Positions 10,492-23,280 of a DNA stretch of 64,000 nt are shown here, piece by piece. Each line of letters begins with the position of its first letter. Positions within the stretch are counted from its first letter, which is position 1. The stretch is from Breviolum minutum Mf 1.05b.01 (Eukaryota > Sar > Dinophyceae > Suessiales > Symbiodiniaceae): assembly GCA_000507305.1 (NCBI GenBank), contig DF241433.1:1-64000 (forward strand), in the 5' to 3' direction. The notes under the pieces were generated by a model. The model saw only the letters and a list, made by a program, of their open reading frames with translations, had not been told where the DNA came from and did no database searches. The translations under genes were made by a program, and so were the position numbers.

Positions 10492-13167
10492 TCAATTTCC
10501 AGCTTCCTGGTCAGAAGTCCAGAGGGTGAGGTTGTCTCGCAAAAGCTGCATGATCAGTGTCGAATCTTTGTAGGAATCCTCTGCCACATTGTCAAGTTCC
10601 GCAATGGCATCCTCGAAGGCTGTCCGGGCCATCTTGCAGGCTGTCTCTGGGTCGTTCAGGACCTCGTACATGAACACAGAGTAGTTCAATGCCAAACCAA
10701 GACGAATGGGATGAGTCACCTCAATTTTGCAGGCTTTAAAAAGGACACCTCGAGCAAAGTGTTTTTAAACACTATAAACCGGATTACATGTAACAAATAA
10801 AATGGGTATAACGACGTGTCACAGAGACTCAGACTTTGACAAATGAGAATATCCGGTGCTATCAAAAGACCTGTGGCAGTGTGTACTAATTATGGTTATA
10901 TAGGATGCATATAAAGTACATGCAGTACATATCAAGTAGGCATACATGTACATCGCTCTATTGCCCTGTATCAAATCCCATCTACAGTATATGCTGTGGA
11001 TGTTGCTGCAACACATCAAGATGTCTCGACATTGCATCGTGAAACTAGAATACATTTCTTCATCATGATCATAGCGCGACAATAGTATAGGCACAGCAGT
11101 ACGATCATGTCATGATCATATGACATAGTCCGATTATGAAAATGAAACACGACATAGCTAAAATAGCACTCTATTTTGTCTCCTTGAACACCTCGTAAAC
11201 GTGCAACCACATTTTTCAAAACGCTCTAAACATACTCATGATGGTTCAAACCGTGAAAAAGTCAAACATTAAATTACGATCATTCAAAGTCGTTTAAACA
11301 AACAGGTCACAGCGAGGTCATCGTGCGCCACCTGTGCAGCATCCGCATAAGCCTTACGGGCTTCCTCCGCTGCCTTGGTCTTCTCCTCACCACTGCGGAA
11401 TTCCGCGATGTAACGATAATAGTCCGCCTTCATCTTTTGATAGAAGACCTCAGAAATTTCCCATTGATTCCCGACCCTCTTTAAACTTCGTTCTTCATTT
11501 TGGTTACCTTACAGTTGTGCCAAGTTTTGAAACATGTTCATCGGTGCGTTTGAGTATTTTCCACGAAATCTTGTGGATTTTGAATTATCTATGTGCCAGG
11601 TTGTGTTAATACAAGTAGCCGGGGCAGGAATGTCTACATTGAATGGCGTCCAAGAAAGCAGGCCAGCAAAAATGTCTACAACGAGTGATTTGCGTGGTCT
11701 GGGTTTCTGGCGCAAAAGGTTTTTGGTGTGAAAGTCGGGATGTTCCCCCTCCCAGTAACAGAGCCCAGTATTATTATACATTCTTAGTAGGTGTTTTTGC
11801 GCCGTGGTCGTTTTTTGTGTTTGCGGTGTGTCATATCCATGAAAAAATCGTGATTTCTTGATGTTTGACACATAATGCTTGCAAACAGTTAAAACAAACT
11901 AATTGTCAAAGTGGGTGAGCGAGACAAATGCGCAGCAGTAGCAGTAGCAGTAGCAACAGCGCAAGTGCTGGTACTAGTAGAAGTGAGTATAGGTAATTTT
12001 TCCTAGCGCAAACCTAACGGTTTTCCTGGCGCTGCCTCTGCGAGTTGCACAATTTTGCTTCGTGACGCCACTAAAGCAAAAGGAAAACAAACATCCACAC
12101 AATGATTTGACAACAGCCAAGGCAAGTAAAGTGAACCACTACTTTTTAAGAACGGTACTAATCTTATCTTATAGATAAAACATGATGTTCATTGATGTTC
12201 CCTTTCCCAATGTTTGTTTGCTGACAGTGCATTCTGCGGTTCTGAAAGAGTATCAAGATTACAAGAAAAGACAAAGTCTACTCCTGTACAGTCATATAGT
12301 ATCCCCTGTGAAGACTACTACTTCAAGTGAATTACTAGAAAAAAACATTGAAAAACATGTGAGAATGCTGAATAGATGAATAGATTGGACACATCTTAGA
12401 ATTGTTTCGTGGTATGAAACACGTGTTCATCTTTTTGGAGCCCGCCTTGGACTCTGCATGGGAGGCCTGTGGGATAAGGCCCTGGTCCAAGAGGGTAAGA
12501 ATGGTATCGCAAATCTTCTGTAGCTCATTCTCGACCTTCACGCGGTAGTCTTTGGCGTACCCGGCATGCGCGTCGTTGCCCTTGGATTTCTCCTTCTGTT
12601 CCACACTCGAAATGATGCGCCAAGCAGCACGGCGAGATCCCACAGTGTTCTTGTAGGCCACGGAGAGCAAGTTGCGCTCCTCAACGGAGAGTTCCTTGAC
12701 ATCAGCACCCACCATCTTCCTGGGATACAAATTGATACAGGATTTGATTATATCAGTATATATCAGTAGACAGTGGAGACTACACATTACATGGACAGAG
12801 TTCGTAAAGATTGCAATATGAGTCGAGTATGTGTTTGCGACGGGTGTGATGTGATGTCTCTAACCTAAAGATGTTTCAAGTCAAAAAGTAGAATGGATAC
12901 AAACATCTTCAGTGTCTGTCTGTCGTCGCTCTCTCCCTCTCTACATCTATATATAATCAGATATGATATAGAATTATATAAATATATACTATATCGTAAA
13001 TATATCATATCCATTTGATGCAGGAGTAGTACTATAGTATTATCTACCATTATTACAATTACTATATATCATTATCGACTGCAAAGCTTCATGTAGTCAG
13101 CCATCTCGTCATAGCGCTCCGCCTGCTCTGCAAGCTTGGCAAAGTAGACATCCTTTTCGCGCTGCAT
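10492..13167 (-). CDS. 14-3-3 protein, complete, 4 exons
   Basis: Exons 13091-13167, 12446-12719, 11311-11448 and 10492-10719 sum to 717 nt (238 residues) with all phases closing. The start is [20 protein letters not shown], the canonical 14-3-3 N-terminus. [10 protein letters not shown] and [10 protein letters not shown] follow, and the C-terminal block has [33 protein letters not shown] and SDQEAGN. Members dimerise and bind phosphoserine/threonine peptides in the cytoplasm and nucleus; the groove-forming blocks are present. The three introns use GA, GC and GT donors, each with AG acceptors. The ATG at 13167 is the first in frame at the conserved N-terminus. The tail after LTLW is short. 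Identification is essentially certain; exact splice points are inferred from family alignment and phase. Confidence 0.95.
11934..11992. repeat. CAG/TAG trinucleotide run
   Basis: A 3-base-periodic run of GCAGTA and GCAACA words sits in 14-3-3 intron 2. Its composition matches the larger array at 15.5-15.95 kb. Confidence 0.6.
12945..13080. repeat. AT-rich microsatellite in 14-3-3 intron 1
   Basis: Irregular TATA, ATATC and AATTATA words fill most of this intronic stretch. Confidence 0.5.
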
Positions 13168-13227
13168 GATTCGGCTGAGCGGCTGAGGTCAGGCGCAAAC
13201 GCAAATCGACGATCAGATTTCCTCTGG

Positions 13228-13237
13228 CTTGAGCCAA
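13228..13237 (-). other. Candidate relic of spliced leader 3' end
   Basis: The minus strand reads TTGGCTCAAG, identical to the last 10 nt of the conserved dinoflagellate spliced leader. It lies 61 bases upstream of the 14-3-3 ATG. The preceding bases (ACATGGCC) match the leader only partly. A 10-mer can occur by chance. Confidence 0.3.
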
Positions 13238-13648
13238 GGCCATGTATTCCAAGCCATTTCAAGATTCAACGGTTTTCAGTCTCACCATCCAAAACTCGTG
13301 AATTTCTGAATGCAGAATGCATTCTATTCAAGCAATGGCAGCAAAATCAACAAGTCTATCAAATCGTGGCTGGTGCCGGAGGTACACAGGTCATCACAGG
13401 TCAATGGTATCACCAACTTGCTAAAACAACTTTTGGAGCAAGCACATCTCTGCCTGCAGTGTCCCAATCTACTAAGAACTATGAGAAATTGAGCAGCTAA
13501 GCAGCCACAGTAGGGAAATACTCCGTACCAACTGGAATCACTCACCCACACATACCATCTTCCATGTTGAGAAACAGCGATCGTTTTCATGCCAAAAGGA
13601 ACGTCAAACACTCACCTGGAAAACAGTTCACAGTTTGGCGTGGTTTCT

Positions 13649-15021
13649 CTACTGTAATGACAGGACATCAACGTTGATTCGTCCATCCCAGTCAATCCCG
13701 CTGTTGAATGATGATTTTCCTGTGTTTTCTTCAACATCTTTGAGGTAAAGCCAACTGTGCCACATGACATCTGCAATTGCTGTGGTTGTTTTGACTCCCA
13801 TCCGCAGCAAAGCGTCCACATGAGAATCCAAATCCTGGCACACAATCTGGGATGCGATCAAAACACATTCGTGCATCACTTGGACAAGGCTGAACATCAA
13901 AATTCAAAACAATCTCAAGACTTGTTGGAGTTACGCCATTCAGAACTCTATCTGCGTCTCCACGTTCATGGCCACTTCTGACATCCTGATGTGATGTCAC
14001 CCCATAGGGAGGGATGCCTGTGTCTTTATTCCGTTGTCATTGAAGCATGACAAGGGGTGCAATAAGGTGCGACATCCTATCATATCATATATAAATCCTG
14101 TTAAGAGTTTGGCCTTTCAGCTTTGATTATGGAATCTGCAGAACATTTTTTGGTCCCAGGACTTCATTGTCACACGCCTTTGTTGTCTCAGCATCGGTCA
14201 ACACAACTTCGAGTCGGAGACACAGTCCTTCACCAGGGTGTAGGGTTGTAGCACATAGTTCCGAACTTGAGCACCCCACCTAAGTAATCATTGAATACTC
14301 CTTGAACAGAGTTGTCCCAGACTGCCACTTCAAAGCAAGAGACTCTGCAGAAACGAGGTCCCCCCGGATGGCTCGCAGTTCCTCCACTTTTTGCTGCTCC
14401 TGGAGAGGAAGGAGCTGGTGTACACGCATGATGCACACATGAACAAACAACCAAAATACCCAAACTATACTACATGATTACTACATGCAGATCGACATGA
14501 TTAATCAAGAGGAACACTTTCAAATTCCTCATACCTGTCCCGGCCCCAAACACCTGGATGATGAGCAGTCTTGCCTTCAGTCCGGTCATCGCCTGTCAGG
14601 GCCACTCTCATGATCCCCAGAAGAGTGCACCCACTTTCGCAACTTGTCAAGTGAAACCAAATCAAAAATCTTGGCAAAACCCTACACTTGTGAGATTGTG
14701 GACATGCTTTATGCATATGTCATATGTTTATAAGTAGAGGGTATTCATGTTACGGGTACATGTGATGATATGTCTTCATGTTCATGCTAGTCATCAGTGA
14801 CTGTGAATCTCGTGCATCTCTACAAATCTCAACCTTTCACAACGACCAAACCGTTAAGAATGCCACCTTTAGTGATCTTCCAAAAAAGGTGAGCCTTTTT
14901 GCGATTCATCTCTTGGCTGCGCTCTGCAGTGCATCTCTGCATGATGCCACTCCTCGAGCCATCAATTTTATGTCGTTCCATACCATCCTCTTGGCGCAGG
15001 TCAAACCGAAACCCAATGAAA
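13649..15021 (-). CDS. Unidentified multi-exon gene, partly coiled-coil-like
   Basis: Three exons chain in phase: 14895-15021 (FRFDLRQEDGMERHK, GC donor), 14554-14592 (AMTGLKARLLIIQ, GT donor) and 14301-14399 (EQQKVEELRAIRGDLVSA, GA donor). The charged, heptad-friendly composition of the last two suggests a short helix or coiled coil. A further AG-flanked frame at 13649-13878 (CQDLDSHVDALLRMGVKT) is probably the 3' part. Pieces between 13.9 and 14.25 kb (VLTDAETTK, RSGHERGDADRVLN) look coding but could not be joined. No family is recognised. The gene lies immediately upstream of 14-3-3 in the same orientation. Confidence 0.5.
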
Positions 15022-15514
15022 CTGAGACCCGTGCGGAAGGTGTGTCACGCGAACACCTCAGCCAGAATCCTAAAATTTGAAGGCCTACAGGCCTACAATG
15101 ACATGGATCTTCGATCAAAACAATATATACAATGATTCTACGACCAAAATCTCACTCCTTACATGTACATGCTGTGTAGTTCATGTATGTTCCGTACGAT
15201 GTGTATAGGTGTGCTTTGTAGATCTGGTCTGCTCAAGCAGAAGCATCAACATCCATCAGCATTTATCGGCCGCAAGCATCAAAATCTCCCGCCAGCCGCC
15301 AGCCTGTTTCAAGTTTGTTCACATTCTGACCACCCTTGCCGCCAGATCTGAAGAACTCCCACCTGGCAATCATCATCTCTCACTGGCAGTAATCATCCAC
15401 AAAATGCATCAAATGATTGAAGAGTCAATACCTTTTTATATCTTTTTATGGGTGAACGCTCCACGTTCCTGGGTCCCTCCACCATGGTACGGTCACACTC
15501 GGACACAAATCATA

Positions 15515-15960
15515 ATACTACGGCTGCTGCTACTGCTACCGCTACTGCTCCCGCTACTGCTGTTGCTGCCCCTGCCCCTACCCCTACTCCTTCTTAAACC
15601 GGTCCCACTGCTACTCCTTCTACTACTGCTCCTACTGCTGCTAGCAGTAGCACTTCTGATAGTACTGCTAGTTGCTCGTCGCACTGCTAGTAGCAATGCT
15701 AGTAATACTTCCAGTAGTGCTGCTGGAAGTACTACAGCTAGTAACTTCTTGTAATTACTACTGCTTCTAACTGCTACCAACTGCTACTAACTGCGACTAA
15801 CCGCTACTAACTGCTACTACTACACTTCTCCTACTCCTACTCCTACTGCTATTGCTACTGCTACTAGCAGTACTACTGCTAATACGACTGCGAGTAGTAC
15901 TAGAACTTGTACTTGTACTAGTACTACTAGAACCAGCAGCAGAACTACCACCCACGCCCA
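15515..15960. repeat. Degenerate CTA/CTG trinucleotide array
   Basis: About 440 bases have strong 3-base periodicity (CTACTG, CTAACTGCTAC, TACTAG). Leu-rich frames run on the plus strand and Ser/Arg-rich frames on the minus strand. These frames follow from the repeat and are not counted as genes. Confidence 0.8.
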
Positions 15961-16049
15961 CTGCAAGTGAGGTGGGGGAGGGAATTACCACTGGGGGGGT
16001 GGAACCATAGAATGATGTTCCACATCTTCGTAATGCGGTACATACATCA

Positions 16050-16260
16050 ACAAAAATACAATATATATATATATTATATATATACACATAGGACTATATA
16101 GGTACATATCGTATATCAATATAATAAAACATAATATAATATAATATAATATGATATAGTATAATATAATATAATATGATACAATATAATATAATATAAT
16201 ATAGTGTAGTTTCATACAATACCATATCATACTATGTCATATAATATAAAATATTTTTCA
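16050..16260. repeat. AT-rich (TATAA)n-like microsatellite
   Basis: Runs of ATATAT and ATAATATAAT with occasional G or C substitutions span about 200 bases. Confidence 0.8.
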
Positions 16261-16741
16261 TAATATACTTGGATTCCATGAAATCAGCCAATCATGCCAA
16301 AGTGCTGTAAATCCTTGGGATCAATGTCGACAGAGCCCACAGCATCATCTGTCAGCAAAGGAACCACCTCAACCAGGCTATGGGGCTCGGTACGTCAATC
16401 ACCAGGCTATGGGGCCATGCCTCAACTCCTGCAAACGTAGTCTGTCGCTTGCCATTCCAAATGCGAACCAGCCTGGCGCTTGCACAGTCTGGCTGCAACT
16501 CTTGTTACGGTCCGCGTCCGCACAACGTGGCCAACACACTATCATTATGACCCCATCGCATTCACAGGCACTTTGCTACCATCTCCAGTAATCCCATGTG
16601 GTCTACTATTCCATCTCCTATTTCCACAACAGTCCTCTCAAATCGCAAAGTTCCCATCGTTCAGTGCAGCCTGTGTGTGCCTGTCTCGCGTTGCATCATG
16701 CCAAAGGCATAATCACCTGCTCAGAAATCACCAAACATCAC

Positions 16742-16799
16742 CACACCACGTTGGCAACAGCATTTCATCCTCTCCAGCCTGCAATCTCAAACTCCACAC
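16742..16799 (-). CDS. Short unidentified exon
   Basis: The frame VWSLRLQAGEDEMLLPTWC is flanked by CCCAAG upstream and a GT donor downstream. No family is recognised and no in-phase partner was found. Confidence 0.3.
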
Positions 16800-17064
16800 C
16801 TTGGGAAAATCGTGAAGTGCGAGATTGGAATCACTTCACTGACCTTCAAATTCCATGAGATTCCGAGATCCTGAGATCCTGGCTCTTCAAGCCTATGGTG
16901 TCGCCTCCAGACAAAACAGGACAAAGGCATACCCTCAACTCCTGTACCAGCCAAAAGATATCAAACGCTGTGTATGATTGTATATATAGCCGTGTAGAGT
17001 ATGATAGATTCACCATGAATCTCCAGGCACAAGTACCGCTGATCTTGGGCGCAGGAAACATTTT

Positions 17065-17280
17065 TCAACGAGCTTGAACAGCATGGGAAAATGTCTCAAA
17101 CGCTTCACAAGCAGGCAAACCTTCAGTGAAGCTCGAACGCTTTGCAGACCAGCCCTTCTGCTGAGCATAGTTGGTGTACATGCGCCTAAGAATTGATCTC
17201 AAACAAATCGTCCAGAATGGTCCAAGATGATCGAAGTTTGCATAAGAGGCATTCCTTGCCCGGATTCCCACCTTCAGCAT
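17065..17280 (-). CDS. Unidentified terminal exon
   Basis: The frame LKVGIRARNASYANFDH...FTEGLPACEAFETF ends at a stop at 17065, with candidate AG acceptors just upstream. It has protein-like composition but no recognised domain. A further frame at 16846-16950 (ELRVCLCPVLSGG) may belong to the next gene. Confidence 0.4.
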   Translation of the reverse strand: MLKVGIRARNASYANFDHLGPFWTICLRSILRRMYTNYAQQKGWSAKRSSFTEGLPACEAFETFSHAVQAR

Positions 17281-19172
17281 TCGTGTTTCACCTAAGGATT
17301 CTCTATGAGGCTACGACTCAAGCATGCAAACCCAGTCGCAAGCTTCATCACCACCGGCTCCAGCAAAAATGCTGACCCTCAGGGCAAAAGATCTCAGAAT
17401 GCGAGAGTTTCGTGGCGAAACCAGCTCTCAGGTCAGGTCTGGCAACTGTGGGCATCATAACGTCCTCCCATCATCATTTCCACCTCCCAACAAGAGAATT
17501 GGAAGAGAAGTGGATTTCATGTGTATTTCACCATGGAAGACCCGGCTGATTTTATATTTCAATAGGTATAAAAGAATAAGATATATACATTTATGAATAT
17601 AGATTATATATATATATATTCCAAATTATTTCAATATATTTCAATGATGTTATCCCCTGCCGTCCAGCCTCAGCTTGGGAGAGCTCTGCTTCCCATCGTT
17701 CCAGCGCTGCTGAAGCCTTGAGAAGCTGAAGTGAGGGAGATGAACGCAACCTACAAACTCTCGACTTTATCAGCAATCAAATTATGCTTGAATTGATTTG
17801 CCCATCCAAGTCCTATACTTCCTCCATCAGCATCGTGTACTCCTCCATGTCACCTTCAGCCTCTTCGGCCAACTCCAGAGCGGCTTGCACCTGGAAACAG
17901 GAACATCAAGTGCGGTGTTCTATCCCGGTTGAATGAATGGATGCAAATCATTTTTTCCCCACTTCTCAATTTTATCTTTCCACCCTCTTCACACATCTTC
18001 CACTAAGAATTCAATGCTCAACTCCCATATGCAAAAGGGCAAAAGGTAGCCACCTCCTCATCCATGTTGCGATATGCTTGAGCACGCTTCTCTGCAACCT
18101 CAATACCTCTAGCTCATCTGCACAAAAACCCTGAGGAAGGGATTTTTGATCCAAACAAATACAGTTACTGAATTGTTTTCAATGTGTATATTGCAGCGCA
18201 TTGTGCTATTGTGAGCACCTGTTCGATGAATAATTAATAGGTCAGTTTAGTCAATTCTGAGTAATGATTGACCTTCAACTCTTTATAACATGATAATGAC
18301 ATGACGTGACATTTCATACAGTATCCTCTTCTTGGCTATTAGCTAACAGCCAGTGCATCCACAAGGACCCGACGTTGGAGCTTTGCCATGACTTCTTGCC
18401 TTGGAAACTGAGCTAAGTGGTAACCGTTACACCTCTATTCACTTCAATGAACCCCAAGCTTCACACCCATGGGTTGGATCGTTCCAAAGATCTGGTAATT
18501 CAGATTCCCTTCGAACTTCTTTGGCATCCGCCTGGAACAAATTCAAGAGCCTGATCAAACTAATGTAATACACGTCAAGTCATTCGACCAATGTCTGCTC
18601 CTCGAATTCGGCGCTACCAACTCCTGAAGGGGTGCATTCATAACCGTGGAAACATGTTTATATTAAGCCAATGGATAACAGCCGTTTCTGCTGTATATGA
18701 GATGATGATAAAGGGTGAATGATCCTGTGTGCGTTCTCATATGAGCAACGCACTAAACCTATTACATCCGCGAAAGGACGTGGCTGAAATGGTCATTGTT
18801 TTTTGTGTGTCCCTCATCGTTCCTGAGGATTTGATGTTTGCAATAAAATCAGGCAAACATGTGTATCAAAAGTATTTCAAAGTCATCGTTTTTTGTGTCA
18901 CCCCCATCGTTCCTGAGAGTTTCATGATAGTATCAAGTATCAATGTCCTGGTGTAACTGTTCCAAAATGTCGGAGGTTTTGGCGGGCGCTCATATGTTTT
19001 CTCACGTTCTCTCAAAGTTCGAGAAAACTCATGTCTCCACAAGTGTGGATATGAAGGTGCGTGAAATTTGACGTCTCCCGCGCCTGACTGTGCTAGTAGC
19101 AGGTCAGTCCTCCTGATCAAAAGATACTAAATGCGCAAGATCATGCCACCATCAACGCTGCACTTACGCTCT
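17281..19172. other. Mostly no supportable gene
   Basis: AT-rich runs occur near 17570-17640. An imperfect duplication lies at 18789-18935. No exon convinces me in the remainder. Confidence 0.4.
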
Positions 19173-19388
19173 TCAAATGTGTACAGCATAATGACCAATG
19201 TTTATGCTTGTACAGGATGCCCCGGAGCCAAAGGCATCACACTGATGCCAAATGACTGCACTGCTGCGCCTTTGAAGATCACCCAAGTTTTGCTTCAATT
19301 GCCACCTCAGTCGTTCATTCATCATAACTTCCTTCAACTGGATCGGCAAGACATCAGTTTTGCACAAGGCACTGGGTCTGGGCAGCAT
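19173..19388 (-). CDS. Unidentified exon
   Basis: The frame contains DVLPIQLKEVMMNERLRWQ followed by QNLGDLQRRSSAVIWHQCD. It is charged and helical in character. Exact ends are unknown and no family is recognised. Confidence 0.35.
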   Translation of the reverse strand: MLPRPSALCKTDVLPIQLKEVMMNERLRWQLKQNLGDLQRRSSAVIWHQCDAFGSGASCTSINIGHYAVHI

Positions 19389-19576
19389 CCTCTATCTTGC
19401 TAGCAAGTAGGTTTGTCACGTATCTCCTGGGCATGCTTGGTGCTTGATGCCTGCATGTTGAGCATGCTTGCTGACACCCTCTCCAACAAGTACGAGTACA
19501 AGTACAACATGACAAGTCATGATGGAGAAATTTGATGACTGACAAATATCATCAAATGTCTATGGTTGGTTCAAGT

Positions 19577-19735
19577 TTAGTATTTTGACTTTAAACAGAG
19601 AATTTCACTAAAAGGCAAGTAATGGACAGTGATTATCTTCTCAGCCGAGTCCATGAGGCGAACAATAATCATACCATTGACCTCCTCTGTACTCTTCGCC
19701 ACGAACAGAAGCAGCATACCTTGAATCATACCTGC
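19577..19735 (-). CDS. Unidentified terminal exon
   Basis: After a TTTTGAG acceptor the frame reads AGMIQGMLLLFVAKSTEEVN, then GMIIVRLMDSAEKIITV, ending in a stop (159 nt, phase 0). The alternating hydrophobic pattern suggests beta-strands. No family is recognised. Confidence 0.4.
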   Translation of the reverse strand, partial: AGMIQGMLLLFVAKSTEEVNGMIIVRLMDSAEKIITVHYLPFSEILCLKSKY

Positions 19736-20750
19736 CTCAAAACGTGTGTGTTGATGTGTTTTGACCAACCATCTCCTTCGCAAATGGCGACTGAACAGGC
19801 CGCCCAGGACCAATGCTGTTCTGAAAACTTGAGGCTTTTGCCCGCGACCTGCACTCGCAGCAGCTGTCATTGGTACCCGAGTTACCATCTAGACTTGGAA
19901 CTGCCAGTTCCAAGGGAAAAACAAGACATTATCAGCTGGATGCTGGGTTTTTTGTTGGCAAACAAAACAAAGTACTTCCGAAACTACTATGTATGATATA
20001 TGACTATTCAATAACCCTGGACAGTGAATTTGTTTTCGTCATTCAGGATGAGTTGAATCATTTCAATAGATTTCATACAAACTACCTCCGTCTTCTATTT
20101 CTTTTCCTTCCTCTCCTCCCTCTTCTTCACGCAGTTGATGCCAGGTTTATACTGCCACATTTCCCTCACTTCACAATTGCTATGTCTCTATGCCCCTTCA
20201 GTTTTGAGATGGAAAGTTGCCTCGTTCCCCCATTTCGTCTGTGGCCTTCCAACTGAAAATCTTCTTTTCGAGGGCTAAGATCGGCAATTCAGCGATCATC
20301 TGGGTTTAGGGTCCCCCACTCCATGCAGAGTTCTGCCGCGAGTGTGTGGCCACGCGTCGTTGCAAAGGACAACTTCGGAGCCATGGCGCCACAGCCGGCT
20401 GTCGCTCCAGCATTGGAAGGATGTTTTGACAATTGAATGTAGGGCACACTTTGACTAATGCATGTAGAATAATTAAAACATGTTCATTGCCTTGGTGCTC
20501 CTTATGCTTCTTGAGAAAAAGTTCAGTCGCAAAAAGTATCAGACTAAGCAAAAGCCAACTGCAAGTGAAAGAAAATGAAGTGCTTGACACAAATTCTGAT
20601 TGCTTGACTCGTCAAGCATATTTGCTCCAACGCTTCTGTTGCTTGTTTCTGCTGCGGAGATCCGAAACGCTTCAACTCGTGTAAAACTCGCAAAAATTTG
20701 GCACTTCTCTTATCTTCTTATATCACTTTCAAAAAAAGCAACACTGACCA

Positions 20751-21252
20751 TCAAGGAGATTCGAGACAAAACTCCTGTTTTCCATCCACAACCTCGAATG
20801 CACATCTGTCATCCTGTTCAGAAATGTTGCTGCCATCGAAGTCTTCCAAATGTGCCAATGGATCAAACAAAACGATCTCCTGTAAGAGGTGCATGTCCCA
20901 CCCAGCGACACGATATATACATGTCTGCATGCCATCGGACCTGCTCTCATGCAGCCTTTGCTTACTTGTCTTTTTTCCAATAGGCAGATGTAATCCCATC
21001 TCACATATATACGTCCAACTGATCTGATCATATCAAGATGTTGTTTGAGGGTATCAGTATCAGATATCAGATATCAGATGTCATTCATCATATGTACCTT
21101 CTACAAGGTTCTACAAGTACATACATAAGTGTAACGTGTTTATATATATATATATTTACATACACATGTATACCAGATTCCACTAGCATATCTGTCTGTG
21201 CCGACTCCAACTCTACATTGATCTCCTTGTCGCCTCGTTCATGGACCCAATC
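20751..21252 (-). CDS. Unidentified gene fragment, paralogue of 33.2 kb exons
   Basis: Exons 21226-21252 (DWVHERGDK) and 20751-20879 (EIVLFDPLAHLEDFDG to stop) join in phase 0 by a GA donor and a CTTACAG acceptor. Both sides begin with GAGATC. An upstream frame near 21425-21460 (MSPVFARDFEFKHDVL) faintly recalls a C2-domain strand. Related sequence occurs at 33188-33403. The gene lies just downstream of the PARP fusion gene, same strand. Confidence 0.4.
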
Positions 21253-21535
21253 CTGGCTGTTTCACTGGTGGGTCTATTAGTCTCAAGTGGCAATTCTTTC
21301 AAGTCAACTCAAGGTATCCCCCTGCGGCTTTCCACTTGACGCTTGCAGCTGCCATTTGACTGTCGCTGTCTTAGACAATGCCTACAGTCGAAAAGGGCAG
21401 GACATCATGCTTGAACTCAAAATCTCTGGCAAAGACTGGCGACATTCTTTCGGATGAAGCCGTGTCAAAAATATTCAAACATCAGCTACAGACCCTACAG
21501 GCTGCAGAATGCTTTACTCTTTTGCAAATTGAAAT

Positions 21536-23200
21536 TTAGTCAAAGATTCGGGTGTAAATGATAACATATTCTGGATAGATCTGTGCGTCATCAAAGACCA
21601 CAAACTCTCTGTAGGTGTCAACTGCTGCTTCACGATCTCCGAGAACGGCTTGAAATCTCCCCGTGGCCAAAGCATCTTCGATGCGTGGAATATTGGATTC
21701 GGTAATATAAAACATGCTGCCCAACAGCGTGCGGCAAAGCAAAAGGGCATATTTCCCAGCAAAAAGACCACTCGGGTCTTCTGTTGCATATTCATCGCTT
21801 TTACTGGAAGCCTCTGCCATGTATGCACCTGCACCAAACATTGTACCCACATTTGAACCCACGCGGCTCATATCAAAGCCATTCTCGCCAATGCCTAGTG
21901 CACCACCAGGACAGGATCCATGAAATAGATAAGCTTCCTTGGTGCTCTAGTCTTGCTTCCCACAAGTCTGGGCAGGGGAAGAACTCACCCTGACCGAATG
22001 CATTTCTCAAAAAAACTCAAACTTATAATACAATGCTTGTTTTTTTCTGTGTTATTTTTCCGTATTTTTTGTTTCTCGCCTCTTTCTGTACTTCATGCTG
22101 CTGGTTCTAATATTTTTTGGATTTCTGAGAGTGGTTGTCTTTCACTTTCTTGCTTCTTTGCGTCTTTGGTTGACTTTTAACAGCAGCCACAACAACAACA
22201 CCACCCCAAACACAAAACAAACGAACGAAGAACAAACAAAGGAACGACCAAACAAACAAACAAACAAACAAACAAACAAACAAACAAACAAACAAACAGA
22301 CAAACAAACAAGCAAGCAAGCAAGCAAACAAGCAAGCAAGCAAGCAAGCAAGTAAACAACCAACCAAGCAAGCAAGCAAGCAAACAAACAAGCCAACAAG
22401 CAAACAAACAAACAAACAAACAAACAAACAAACAAACAAACAAACAAACAAACAAGCACACAAGCACACAAACAAACAAACAAACAAACAAACGAACAAA
22501 CGAACGAACGAACGAACGAACAAACACAAAAAACAAACAAAGAAAGAAAGGAAGGACGAAAGGAGGAAAGAAAGGAAGGAAGGAAGGAAGGAAGGAAGGA
22601 AGAAAGGAAGGAAGGAAGAAAGGAAGAAAGGAAGAAAGGAAGAAAGGAAGAAAGGAAGAAAGGAAGAAAGGAAGAAAGGAAGAAAGGAAGAAAGGACGAA
22701 AGGACGAAAGGAGGAAAGAAAGGAAGGAAGGAAGAAAGGAAAAAGGAAGGAAGGAATGAAGGAAGGAAGGAAGGCAGGGAGGAAGAAAGGAAGAAAGGAA
22801 GAAAGGAAGAAAGGAAGAAAGGAAGAAAGGAAGAAAGGAAGAAACAAAGAAACAAAGAAACAAAGAAACAAACAAACAACAAGAAACCACCGATTGAGAT
22901 CCTAAAATACACAGGCCCTGTTGCAAAAACATGACCAAAGAAAAATCAAGGATTTTTGAGATGAGCCTAAAATGAGCACAAACATCCTATTGAACAATGA
23001 AGAAAACCTTGCAAGAGTTGTTGTTGCTGCTGCTGTGGTTGTTGTTGCTGTTGTTGCTGATGGTGTTCAAGTTGCTTTTGCTTCTCTTGTTCTTCTTGTT
23101 GCGTTGCTGTTGGGTTTGCCTCCTGTTGTCTTACTTCTTCACAAAAGCCACCAATATGATTAATATGATAATCACTTTCATTGTCGCCATCATCGTCAGC

Positions 23201-23280
<80 letters not shown>

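Noticed and set aside
15209-15780. Leu-rich plus frame and Ser-rich minus frame
   Set aside because: Products of the CTA/CTG trinucleotide array; no unique domain.
22107-22938. Three overlapping minus-strand frames of over 250 codons, rich in Leu, Phe and Cys
   Set aside because: They are three-frame translations of the (CAAA)n/(GGAA)n tract inside a PARP intron; no unique sequence or domain.
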